Source of the DNA: Mycolicibacterium elephantis DSM 44368
Lineage (GTDB): Bacteria > Actinomycetota > Actinomycetes > Mycobacteriales > Mycobacteriaceae
Assembly: GCF_004014805.1 (NCBI RefSeq)
Contig: NZ_ATDN01000056.1
Coordinates: 1 to 64,000, forward strand
Reading direction: 5' to 3'
DNA: 64,000 nt
The translations under genes were made by a program, and so were the position numbers. The notes below the pieces were generated by a model. That model saw nothing but the letters and a program-made list of their open reading frames with translations. It did no database searches and had not been told where the DNA came from. Positions 7,999 to 18,375 of this stretch are shown piece by piece (the first letter of the stretch is position 1; every line of letters starts with the position of its first letter).

Positions 7999-9030
7999 AT
8001 GAAGCTGGGACTTCAGCTGGGGTATTGGGGCGCGCAGCCGCCCGACAACCACGCGGAACTGGTCGCCGCCGCCGAGGACGCCGGTTTCGACACCGTGTTC
8101 ACCGCCGAGGCCTGGGGGTCGGACGCCTACACCCCGCTGGCCTGGTGGGGCCGCGAAACCAAGCGGATGCGGCTGGGCACCTCGGTGGTGCAGTTGTCCG
8201 CGCGGACCCCGACCGCCTGTGCGATGGCGGCGCTGACACTGGATCACCTCTCCGGCGGCCGCCACATCCTCGGCCTCGGGGTGTCCGGGCCGCAGGTCGT
8301 GGAGGGCTGGTACGGGCAGCGGTTCCCCAAACCGTTGGCCCGCACCCGCGAGTACATCGACATCCTGCGTCAGGTGTGGGCCCGCGAGGCGCCGGTGCGC
8401 AGCGACGGCCCGCACTATCCGCTGCCGCTGACCGGTGAGGGCACCACCGGGCTGGGTAAGAACCTCAAGCCGATCACGCATCCGTTGCGCGCGGACATTC
8501 CGGTGATGCTGGGCGCCGAGGGACCCAAGAACGTGGCGCTGGCCGCGGAGATCTGCGACGGCTGGCTGCCGATCTTCTACTCGCCGCGCATCGCGGGCAT
8601 GTACAACGAGTGGCTCGACGAGGGCTTCGCCCGCCCAGGCGCCCGCCGCAGCCGCGAGGACTTCGAGATCTGCGCGACGGCGCAGGTGGTGGTCACCGAC
8701 GACCGCGCCGAGATGATGGAGCTGATGAAGCCGCACCTGGCGCTCTACATCGGCGGAATGGGTGCCGAGGACACCAACTTCCACGCCGACGTGTACCGCC
8801 GGATGGGTTACTCCGAGGTCGTCGACGACGTCACCCGGCTGTTCCGCAACGACCGCAAGGACGAGGCCGCCAAGGCCGTTCCCGACGAGCTGGTCGACGA
8901 CTCCGCGATCGTCGGCAACCTCGACTACGTGCGCGAGCAGATCAAGGCGTGGGAGGCCGCCGGCGTGACGATGATGGTCGTCGGCGCCCGCTCGGTCGAG
9001 CAGATCCGCGACCTCGCCGCGCTGGTGTAA
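7999..9030 (+). CDS. F420-dependent oxidoreductase (Rv3520c-like)
   Basis: A 343-residue LLM-class enzyme that I recognise as the orthologue of Rv3520c, from N-terminal MKLGLQLGYWGAQPP through GLGVSGPQVVEGWYGQ to MMVVGARSVEQIRDLAALV. The family uses deazaflavin F420 (or FMN) in a TIM barrel. The gene is in the KstR regulon of mycobacteria, but its substrate is not established. ATG 7999 is preceded by a purine-rich GGGTGGAAAGGCGAG stretch. It diverges from the DUF35/ltp unit and shares its operator. Confidence 0.92.
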   Translation: MKLGLQLGYWGAQPPDNHAELVAAAEDAGFDTVFTAEAWGSDAYTPLAWWGRETKRMRLGTSVVQLSARTPTACAMAALTLDHLSGGRHILGLGVSGPQVVEGWYGQRFPKPLARTREYIDILRQVWAREAPVRSDGPHYPLPLTGEGTTGLGKNLKPITHPLRADIPVMLGAEGPKNVALAAEICDGWLPIFYSPRIAGMYNEWLDEGFARPGARRSREDFEICATAQVVVTDDRAEMMELMKPHLALYIGGMGAEDTNFHADVYRRMGYSEVVDDVTRLFRNDRKDEAAKAVPDELVDDSAIVGNLDYVREQIKAWEAAGVTMMVVGARSVEQIRDLAALV

Positions 9031-9057
9031 AGCGGGTCCTCGCTGCGTGAGCGCTCA

Positions 9058-9092
9058 CCGAGTAGACACTTCCTTGCCAGGTGTCTACTCGG
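9058..9092. promoter_or_regulatory. 12-bp perfect inverted repeat at -35 of the Rv3519-like gene
   Basis: CCGAGTAGACAC and GTGTCTACTCGG form a perfect 12-bp dyad with an 11-nt spacer. It lies 27 bp after the F420-enzyme stop and ends 6 bp before the presumed -10 (9098-9103). It could be the terminator of the upstream gene (no T-tract follows) or an operator covering the -35 region of the downstream promoter. It does not match the KstR consensus. Confidence 0.7.
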
Positions 9093-9097
9093 CGTCT

Positions 9098-9110
9098 TAG
9101 ATTGACGCGA
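9098..9110 (+). promoter_or_regulatory. -10 element and leaderless start
   Basis: TAGATT at 9098-9103 fits the mycobacterial TAnnnT -10 hexamer. The ATG at 9110 begins 6 nt later, where transcription would start, and there is no Shine-Dalgarno sequence. This predicts a leaderless mRNA. Confidence 0.55.
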
Positions 9111-9841
9111 TGACCCAGCACACCATCGCAGGCACCGTTCTGACGATGCCGGTGAAGATCCGCAAGGCGCACCAGCACATGGCGATGTTCTCAGTGGACG
9201 CCGACGCCGCCCAGCGGTTGATCGATTACAGCGGCCTGACGGTCTGCCGCTACCTGCCGGGCCGCGCGATCGTCGTGTTGATGCTGATGCGATACGAGGA
9301 CGGCGACTTGGGCCAGTACTACGAGTACGGCACGAACATCATGGTGAACCCGCCGGAGGACACCCGTCCGCCGGGCAGCTGGAGCCCGCGCGCGCTGCAG
9401 TCGGCGGGCGCGTTCGTCCACCACCTTCCCGTCGACCAGGCGTTCACCCTGGAGGCGGGCACCAAGATCTGGGGCTATCCGAAAGTCATGGCGGACTTCA
9501 CCATCCGTGACGGGCACACGTACTCGTTCGACGTGACCATCGACGGCCGGTTCGCCGTCGGCATGGACTTCCGGCGCGGGTTGGCCGTCCCGTCGCGGTT
9601 CACGTCCAAGCCGCAGGCCCATCCCACGTACTCCTACCGCGACGGGGTGGTGCGCCGCACGCTCGGCGAGATGACGCTTTCCGACGTGCGTTACCGGCTC
9701 GGCGGTGCCCGGGTGCGCCTCGGTGACCATCCTTACGCCAAAGAGCTCGCGTCCCTTGGCTTTTCGAAACGCGCGCTCCTCTCGAGTTCGGCAGGCAACG
9801 TGGAGATGACGTTCGCAGACGCGCAGGAGGTTCACCCATGA
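9110..9841 (+). CDS. Acetoacetate-decarboxylase-fold protein (Rv3519-like)
   Basis: A 243-residue protein of the acetoacetate decarboxylase (ADC) family, matching Rv3519 in size and place. The key segment TKIWGYPKVMADF contains one lysine where classical ADC has the catalytic Lys-Lys pair, so Schiff-base chemistry is possible but classical decarboxylation is not assured. Its stop overlaps the cyp142 start (ATGA), so the two are cotranscribed. Its role in sterol degradation is not defined. Confidence 0.85.
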   Translation: MTQHTIAGTVLTMPVKIRKAHQHMAMFSVDADAAQRLIDYSGLTVCRYLPGRAIVVLMLMRYEDGDLGQYYEYGTNIMVNPPEDTRPPGSWSPRALQSAGAFVHHLPVDQAFTLEAGTKIWGYPKVMADFTIRDGHTYSFDVTIDGRFAVGMDFRRGLAVPSRFTSKPQAHPTYSYRDGVVRRTLGEMTLSDVRYRLGGARVRLGDHPYAKELASLGFSKRALLSSSAGNVEMTFADAQEVHP

Positions 9842-11039
9842 CCGCAATCACACAGCAGACCAAACCCGACGTCGACCTGACCGACGGCAACTTCTATGCC
9901 GGGGACTCGCGATCGGTCTACAAGTGGATGCGCGAAAACGAACCGGTCTTCCGCGACCGCAACGGATTGGCCGCTGCCTCAACCTATGCCGCGGTGATCG
10001 AGGCGGAACGCAAACCGGAGTTGTTCTCCAACGCCGGCGGGATCCGGCCCGACCAGCCCGGCGTCGAGATGATGATCGAGATGGATGACCCGCAGCACCT
10101 GCTGCGCCGCAAGCTCGTCAACGCCGGCTTCACCCGCAAGCGCGTCAAGGACCTCGAGGGCTCGATCGGGAACCTGTGCGACACGTTGATCGACAAGGTA
10201 TGTGAGCGCGGCAAATGCGACTTCGTCTGGGACATCGCCGCGCCCCTGCCGATGGCGGTCATCGGCGACATGCTCGGCGTGCGCCCCGAGGAACGCGAGA
10301 TGTTCCTGAAGTGGTCCGACGACCTCGTCAGCTTCCTGAGCAGCACCGCCGATCCGGAGCAGTTCCAGCTGACGATGGACGCCTTCGCCGCCTACAGCGA
10401 GTACATGATGGGCATGATCGCGGAACGTAAGGAGTCGCCGACCGACGATCTGGTGAGCGTACTGGTGCACGCCGAGGTCGAGGGCAGCAAGCTCGAAGAC
10501 CATCAGATCGTCACCGAGGTGCTGTTGCTGTTGATCGGCGGCGACGAGACCACCCGCCACACGCTCTCCGGCGGCACCCGCCAACTGATCCTGCACCCCG
10601 ACCAGCACGAGCGGCTGCGCAACGATCTGTCGCTGCTGCCCAACGCGATCGAGGAGATGCTGCGCTGGACCGCGCCGGTGAAGAACATGGCGCGAACCGT
10701 CACCGCCGACACCGAATTCCACGGCACCGCGCTGGCGGAGGGCGAGAAGATGATCCTGCTGTTCGAATCGGCCAACTTCGACGAGAAGGTGTTCGAGGAT
10801 CCCGAGGTCTTCGACATCGAGCGCTATCCCAACAACCACCTGGCGTTCGGCTTCGGTACGCATTTCTGTCTGGGCAACCAGCTGGCCCGGCTGGAGCTGT
10901 CGATCATGCAGACCAAGCTGCTGCAGCGGCTGCCCGACCTTCGGCTGGCCTCCGACGACGAACTACCGTTGCGCCCCGCCAATTTCGTGTCCGGGCTGGA
11001 GCGGATGCCGGTGGTGTTCACGCCGTCGAAGCCGGTGAA

Positions 11040-11043
<4 letters not shown>
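9838..11043 (+). CDS. cyp142: Cytochrome P450 CYP142 (sterol C26/27 oxidase)
   Basis: A 401-residue P450. The heme-binding loop FGFGTHFCLGNQLAR has Cys344, the I-helix reads LLLIGGDETTRH, and an ExxR segment is present. The sequence matches CYP142A1 (Rv3518c), which oxidises the terminal methyl of cholesterol or cholestenone to the 26-oic acid, overlapping in role with CYP125. The acid is then activated by FadD19 in the neighbouring unit. ATG 9838 overlaps the previous stop. Its stop overlaps that of the convergent ATPase by 2 nt (CTAG). Electrons may come from the ferredoxin encoded at 22351. Confidence 0.95.
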
Positions 11044-13742
<2,699 letters not shown>

Positions 13743-13813
13743 CGGCAACCAGCCTAGCGACGAGCCCGAGAATCGGGCAGGCACATCGCCACCCCGTGAG
13801 CGATCCGACGCGG

Positions 13814-14623
13814 CTACTTCATCTTGAAGTTCGGTGCGCGTTTCTCCTTGAACGCCAGCGGTCCTTCCTTGGCGTCCTCGGACAGAAACACCTTGATGCC
13901 GATCTGGGTGTCGATCTTGAAGGCGTCGTTCTCGTGCATGCCCTCGGTTTCGCGGATCGTCTTGAGGATGGCCTGCACCGCCAGCGGGCCGTTGTTGTTG
14001 ATCACCTCGGCGATCTCCAGCGCCTTGTCCAGCGCTGACCCGTCGGGCACCACGTAGCCGATCAACCCCATGTCCCGCGCCTCGGCGGCGGTGATGTGCC
14101 GTCCGGTCAGCAGCAGGTCGCAGGCCACGGTGTAGGGGATCTGGCGCACCAGGCGCACCGCTGAACCGCCCATCGGGTACAGGCTCCACTTCGCCTCGGA
14201 GATGCCGAACTTCGCGCTCTCACCGGCGATGCGGATGTCGGTGCCCTGCAAAATCTCCGTTCCGCCTGCGATCGCGGGCCCCTCGACCGCGGCGATCAAC
14301 GGCTTGGTGAGCCGCCTGCCCTTCAGCAGCGCGTCGATGCGCGACGGGTCGTAGCTGCCGTCCTTGAACGAATCGCCCGGCGGCTTGGCGGTCGCGGCCT
14401 TGAGGTCCATGCCCGCGCAGAAGTAGCCGCCGGCGCCGGTGAGGATGGCGGTGCGGATCTCGGGATCGTTGTCGACGCGGTCCCAGGCCTCGACCATGAT
14501 CGAGAGCATCTCGGTCGACAGGGCATTGCGCGCCTCCGGCCGGTTCAAGGTCAGGATCAGAGTGTGTCCGCGCTGCTCAATGAGGGCGTCTGGGCTCTTT
14601 TCAGAGGTTTCTGTGTCGCTCAC
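13814..14623 (-). CDS. echA19: Sterol side-chain enoyl-CoA hydratase EchA19
   Basis: A 269-residue crotonase-fold enzyme, near-identical in pattern to Rv3516 (GGYFCAGMDLKAAT, GDSFKDGSYDPSRIDALLKG, ISEAKWSLYPMGGSAVRLVR). EchA19 hydrates the enoyl-CoA of the eight-carbon cholesterol side chain. GTG 14623 gives VSDTETSEKSPDAL and is preceded by a GAAAGAGAA purine run; the upstream ATG lies inside the divergent fadD19 promoter and is rejected. It shares the KstR operator at 14669 with fadD19. Confidence 0.94.
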   Translation of the reverse strand: MSDTETSEKSPDALIEQRGHTLILTLNRPEARNALSTEMLSIMVEAWDRVDNDPEIRTAILTGAGGYFCAGMDLKAATAKPPGDSFKDGSYDPSRIDALLKGRRLTKPLIAAVEGPAIAGGTEILQGTDIRIAGESAKFGISEAKWSLYPMGGSAVRLVRQIPYTVACDLLLTGRHITAAEARDMGLIGYVVPDGSALDKALEIAEVINNNGPLAVQAILKTIRETEGMHENDAFKIDTQIGIKVFLSEDAKEGPLAFKEKRAPNFKMK

Positions 14624-14668
14624 GTACGGTTCTCTTTCCAGCGTCGATGGCACAGACTTGAATGAAAA

Positions 14669-14686
14669 TGTAACACGTTCTAGTTT
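14669..14686. promoter_or_regulatory. KstR operator and -10 at echA19/fadD19
   Basis: TGTAACACGTTCTA (14669-14682) matches the KstR consensus. On the plus strand the last two bases overlap TAGTTT (14681-14686), a TAnnnT -10 hexamer, and the fadD19 GTG at 14694 starts 7 nt after it. Repressor binding would therefore block RNA polymerase directly, and fadD19 would be made from a leaderless transcript. Confidence 0.8.
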
Positions 14687-14693
14687 AGGTTCC

Positions 14694-16346
14694 GTGGCCC
14701 TGAACATTGCTGATCTTGCCGAGCACGCGATCGACGCGGTGCCTGACCGTGTCGCCCTGATCTGCGGCGAAGACCAACTGACCTACGCGCAATTGGAGGA
14801 GAAGGCCAACCGGCTGGCCCATTACCTCATCGACATGGGCGTCAAGAAGGACGACAAGGTCGGCCTGTACTGCCGCAACCGCAACGAGATCGTGATCGCG
14901 ATGCTCGGCATCGTGAAGGCCGGCGCCATCCTGGTCAACGTCAACTACCGCTATGTCGAGGGCGAGCTGAAGTATCTGTTCGAGAACTCCGACATGGTGG
15001 CGATGGTGCACGAGCGCCGCTACGCCGACCGGGTCGCCAACGTGCTGCCGGAGACGCCCGGCCTGAAGACGGTGCTGGTGGTCGAGGATGGCAGTAGCGA
15101 GGACTTCAAGCGCTACGGCGGGGTGGAGTTCAACGAAGCGCTGAGCCAGGGGTCGCCGGATCGCGACTTCGGCGAACGCAGCGCCGACGACATCTACCTG
15201 CTCTACACCGGCGGCACCACCGGCTTCCCCAAGGGCGTGATGTGGCGCCACGAAGACATCTACCGAGTGTTGTTCGGCGGCACCGACTTTGCGACGGGCG
15301 AGTTCGTCAAGGACGAGTACGACCTGGCCAAGGCGGCCACCGAGAACCCGCCGATGATCCGCTACCCGATTCCGCCGATGATCCACGGCGCCACCCAGTC
15401 GGCCACCTGGATGTCGCTGTTCTCAGGCCAAACCACGGTGTTGGCACCGGAATTCGAGCCCGACGAGGTGTGGCGCACGGTCGAGAAACACAAGGTGAAC
15501 CTGCTGTTCTTCACCGGCGATGCGATGGCCCGACCGCTGCTCGACGCGCTGCTCGCGCAACAGGCCAAGGGCAAGGACTACGACCTGTCGTCGTTGTTCC
15601 TGTTGGCCAGCACCGCCGCGCTGTTCTCCTCCAGCATCAAGGAGAAGTTCCTCGAGCTGCTGCCCAACCGGATCATCACCGACTCGATCGGGTCATCCGA
15701 GACCGGGTTCGGCGGCACCAGCATCGTGGCCAAGGGACAGCAGAACGCCGGCGGGCCGCGGGTGACCATCGACCACCGCACCGTCGTGCTCGACGAGGAC
15801 GGCAACGAGGTCAAGCCCGGCTCCGGTGTGCGTGGCCTGATCGCGAAGAAGGGCAACATCCCGATCGGCTACTACAAGGACGAGAAGAAGACCGCGGAGA
15901 CCTTCAAGACCTTCAACGGAATTCGCTACGCGATTCCGGGCGACTACGCGACGGTCGAGGCGGACGGCACGGTGACGATGCTCGGCCGTGGTTCGGTGTC
16001 GATCAACAGCGGCGGCGAGAAGATCTATCCCGAGGAGGTGGAGGCCGCGCTCAAGGGTCATCCGGATGTGTTCGACGCGCTCGTGGTCGGTGTCCCCGAT
16101 CCCCGCTTCGGCCAGCATGTCGCCGCGGTGATCCAGCCGCGCGAAGGCGCACGGCCGAAGCTGGCCGAGCTCGACGCGTTCGTCCGCAACCAGATCGCGG
16201 GGTACAAAGTGCCGCGCAGTATCTGGTTCGTCGACGAGGTGAAGCGTTCACCGGCGGGTAAGCCGGACTACCGGTGGGCCAAGGAGCAGGCCGAACAGCG
16301 GCCCGCCGACGAGGTCAACGCCAACCATGTGGGGACCGCCACTTGA
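14694..16346 (+). CDS. fadD19: Steroid side-chain acyl-CoA ligase FadD19
   Basis: A 550-residue AMP-forming ligase with the P-loop YTGGTTGFPKGV and C-terminal AMP-binding elements (GRGSVSINSGGEKIYPEEVE, SPAGKPDYRW). It matches Rv3515c, which activates the C26 acid produced by CYP125/CYP142, and in Rhodococcus is needed for branched-chain sterols. GTG 14694 gives VALNIADLAEHAIDAVPDRV; there is no Shine-Dalgarno sequence, consistent with leaderless translation. It overlaps the next gene by TGATG. Confidence 0.94.
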   Translation: MALNIADLAEHAIDAVPDRVALICGEDQLTYAQLEEKANRLAHYLIDMGVKKDDKVGLYCRNRNEIVIAMLGIVKAGAILVNVNYRYVEGELKYLFENSDMVAMVHERRYADRVANVLPETPGLKTVLVVEDGSSEDFKRYGGVEFNEALSQGSPDRDFGERSADDIYLLYTGGTTGFPKGVMWRHEDIYRVLFGGTDFATGEFVKDEYDLAKAATENPPMIRYPIPPMIHGATQSATWMSLFSGQTTVLAPEFEPDEVWRTVEKHKVNLLFFTGDAMARPLLDALLAQQAKGKDYDLSSLFLLASTAALFSSSIKEKFLELLPNRIITDSIGSSETGFGGTSIVAKGQQNAGGPRVTIDHRTVVLDEDGNEVKPGSGVRGLIAKKGNIPIGYYKDEKKTAETFKTFNGIRYAIPGDYATVEADGTVTMLGRGSVSINSGGEKIYPEEVEAALKGHPDVFDALVVGVPDPRFGQHVAAVIQPREGARPKLAELDAFVRNQIAGYKVPRSIWFVDEVKRSPAGKPDYRWAKEQAEQRPADEVNANHVGTAT

Positions 16347-17470
16347 TGCGCACCGAGCTGTGTGACCGCTTCGGCATCGACTACCCGATCTTCGTTTTCA
16401 CGCCATCGGAGAAGGTCGCGGCGGCGGTGAGCAAAGCCGGGGGTCTCGGGGTGCTCGGCTGCGTGCGGTTCAACGACGCCGACGACCTCGAGGACGTGCT
16501 GCAGTGGATGGACGAAAACACCGACGGCAAGCCCTACGGCGTGGACGTGGTGATGCCCGCCAAGGTGCCGCAGGAGGGCACCGCGGTCGACATCGACAAG
16601 CTCATTCCGCAGGGTCATCGGGACTTCGTCGCGAAAACCCTTGCCGAGTTGGGTGTTCCACCGCTGCCCGAGGACGGCTCGCGCAGTGAGGGGGTGCTCG
16701 GCTGGCTGCACTCGGTGGCCCGCTCCCATGTCGAGGTCGCGTTGCGGCATCCGATCAAGCTGATCGCCAACGCGCTCGGCTCCCCGCCGCGCGACGTCAT
16801 CGATCAGGCGCATGCCGCCGGTGTGCCGGTGGCGGCGCTGGCCGGCAGCGCCAAACACGCTCAGCGCCACGTCGACAACGGCGTGGACATCGTCGTCGCC
16901 CAGGGTCATGAGGCGGGCGGTCACACCGGTGAGATCGGTTCGATGGTGTTGTGGCCGGAGATCGTCGACGCCGTTGCTGACCGGGCACCGGTACTGGCGG
17001 CCGGCGGAATCGGCACCGGTCGGCAGGTGGCCGCCGCGCTGGCGCTCGGCACACAGGGGGTGTGGATGGGTTCGGCGTTTCTGACCGCCGCCGAGTACGA
17101 CCTCGGGCACCGCAAGCCCGGCGGCATCTCCACCATCCAGCAGGCGCTGCTACGCGCGGAGTCCAGCGACACCGTGCGCCGGCGCATCTACACCGGTAAA
17201 CCCGCGCGGCTGCTGAAGAGCAAGTGGACCGACGCGTGGGACGCACCCGACGCGCCGGAACCCTTGCCGATGCCGCTGCAGAACATCCTCGTCAGCGAGG
17301 CGCATCAGCGGATGAACGCGTCGGACAACCCCGACACCGTGGCGATGCCGGTCGGCCAGATCGTCGGCCGGATGAACGAGATCCGCCCGGTTGCCGACAT
17401 CATCGCGGAGTTGGTGGCCGGGTTCGAGGCCGCCACGCGCCGACTCGACGACATCCGCGAGCAGACGTGA
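16346..17470 (+). CDS. Nitronate monooxygenase-family flavoprotein
   Basis: A 374-residue NMO/2-nitropropane-dioxygenase fold protein starting MRTELCDRFGIDYPIF, with the FMN-phosphate segments AQGHEAGGHTGEIGS and VLAAGGIGTGRQVAAALALG. It resembles Rv1533 and, more distantly, IpdC, a family member used in sterol ring C/D breakdown. The ATG overlaps the fadD19 stop (TGATG), so it lies in the KstR-controlled unit. The M. tuberculosis fadD19 locus has no such gene. The substrate is unknown. Confidence 0.85.
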   Translation: MRTELCDRFGIDYPIFVFTPSEKVAAAVSKAGGLGVLGCVRFNDADDLEDVLQWMDENTDGKPYGVDVVMPAKVPQEGTAVDIDKLIPQGHRDFVAKTLAELGVPPLPEDGSRSEGVLGWLHSVARSHVEVALRHPIKLIANALGSPPRDVIDQAHAAGVPVAALAGSAKHAQRHVDNGVDIVVAQGHEAGGHTGEIGSMVLWPEIVDAVADRAPVLAAGGIGTGRQVAAALALGTQGVWMGSAFLTAAEYDLGHRKPGGISTIQQALLRAESSDTVRRRIYTGKPARLLKSKWTDAWDAPDAPEPLPMPLQNILVSEAHQRMNASDNPDTVAMPVGQIVGRMNEIRPVADIIAELVAGFEAATRRLDDIREQT

Positions 17471-17512
17471 AAACCCCCAAAATACAGTGAATTTGGGGGT
17501 TTTCACGTCTGC
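17461..17512. terminator. 21-bp hairpin between convergent genes
   Basis: A perfect 21-bp stem (17461-17481 with 17492-17512) and 10-nt loop. The stem contains A4C5A3 and T3G5T4 blocks and includes the stop codon of the preceding gene (TGA 17468-17470). The lipoprotein gene converges from the other side, ending 22 bp away, so the hairpin probably acts as a bidirectional terminator. No T-tract follows the stem on either strand. Confidence 0.8.
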
Positions 17513-17533
17513 TCGGCGGAAGGATGGCGTGGC

Positions 17534-18247
17534 TCAGAAGCCGATCGTGGTCTGCTCGTCGATCACTTTGGTTGCAGCGCCGACGATTTCGGCCTGACTG
17601 TCGAGCCCGTCGGCGTTGAGCTGCAACACGTAGAGCCCGTCGTTGCCGGGGATCACCACCGTCTTCTGCGCGACGATCTTGGTCCGCCCCTCCGACTCCC
17701 AGGTACCACCGAGTTGGTAGGCCGGGTAGTCTCCCAGCGAGCTGACCTCACCCTCGTTCAGCGGGGCCCAGCCCGGCAGGTTCTGCAGTTCGCCGGGCGC
17801 CAAGTCGATGATGGCCTGTGGGTCGACGTCGCCGGTCAGCTTCGACATCAGCGCGACGATGCTGGGGGTGTACTCGCCGGCCTCCGGACCCGTGTAGACG
17901 ATGGCGCCGTACGCCCACTCCGGCGTGCTGTCGCCCGCGGGCTCCCATCCCTCGGGCACCGGCAGATCGAGGACGGGCGCACCGGGATCGCCCCGCTGGA
18001 CCGGGGTTTCGGCGATGTCGTTCTCGGCGATGTAGCTCGCGATCGTCGGATGGGGCCCCGGCGCGTCCTCCTCGCGCGGTGCGATACGGGCCGTCGTCGG
18101 CGCTGCCTGTTCGGTCGTCGTGGTGCTGGTGGTGTCCGACGTGGTGGTGGGCTCGGTCGCGGTGTCGCTGTCCGAGCCGCAGCCGGCCAACACGAGCACC
18201 GACGCCGTGACCATCACGACGGCCGCCGAGATCGCCGTGGCTCTCAT
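17534..18247 (-). CDS. LpqN/LpqT-family lipoprotein
   Basis: A 237-residue lipoprotein: signal peptide starting MRATAISAAVV, lipobox LAGC (Cys at about 23), a Thr/Ser-rich linker to about residue 55, then the LpqN-type domain (VLDLPVPEGWEPAG, LPGWAPLNEG, DYPAYQLGGTW). ATG 18247 places the signal peptide at the N-terminus; the longer frame adds an unlikely leader. LpqN-family proteins sit on the outer face of the membrane and have been linked to envelope lipid processes. It converges on the fadD19 unit. Confidence 0.85.
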   Translation of the reverse strand: MRATAISAAVVMVTASVLVLAGCGSDSDTATEPTTTSDTTSTTTTEQAAPTTARIAPREEDAPGPHPTIASYIAENDIAETPVQRGDPGAPVLDLPVPEGWEPAGDSTPEWAYGAIVYTGPEAGEYTPSIVALMSKLTGDVDPQAIIDLAPGELQNLPGWAPLNEGEVSSLGDYPAYQLGGTWESEGRTKIVAQKTVVIPGNDGLYVLQLNADGLDSQAEIVGAATKVIDEQTTIGF

Positions 18248-18375
18248 CACGCGGCTCCCGTCTGCCCAGGTCAGCGTCAGCAAAGCGCAAGCCAACGGCC
18301 GATCAAGCTCAACAGAGTATATTCATCCCGCCCTCGGGGCGACGGCAAATGTATCGACCCTCAAGGGCGTGTCGG

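Noticed and set aside
13743..14189. Longer N-terminus for the P-type ATPase
   Set aside because: It would run through echA19 on the same strand in another frame; ATG 13742 gives the expected family start.
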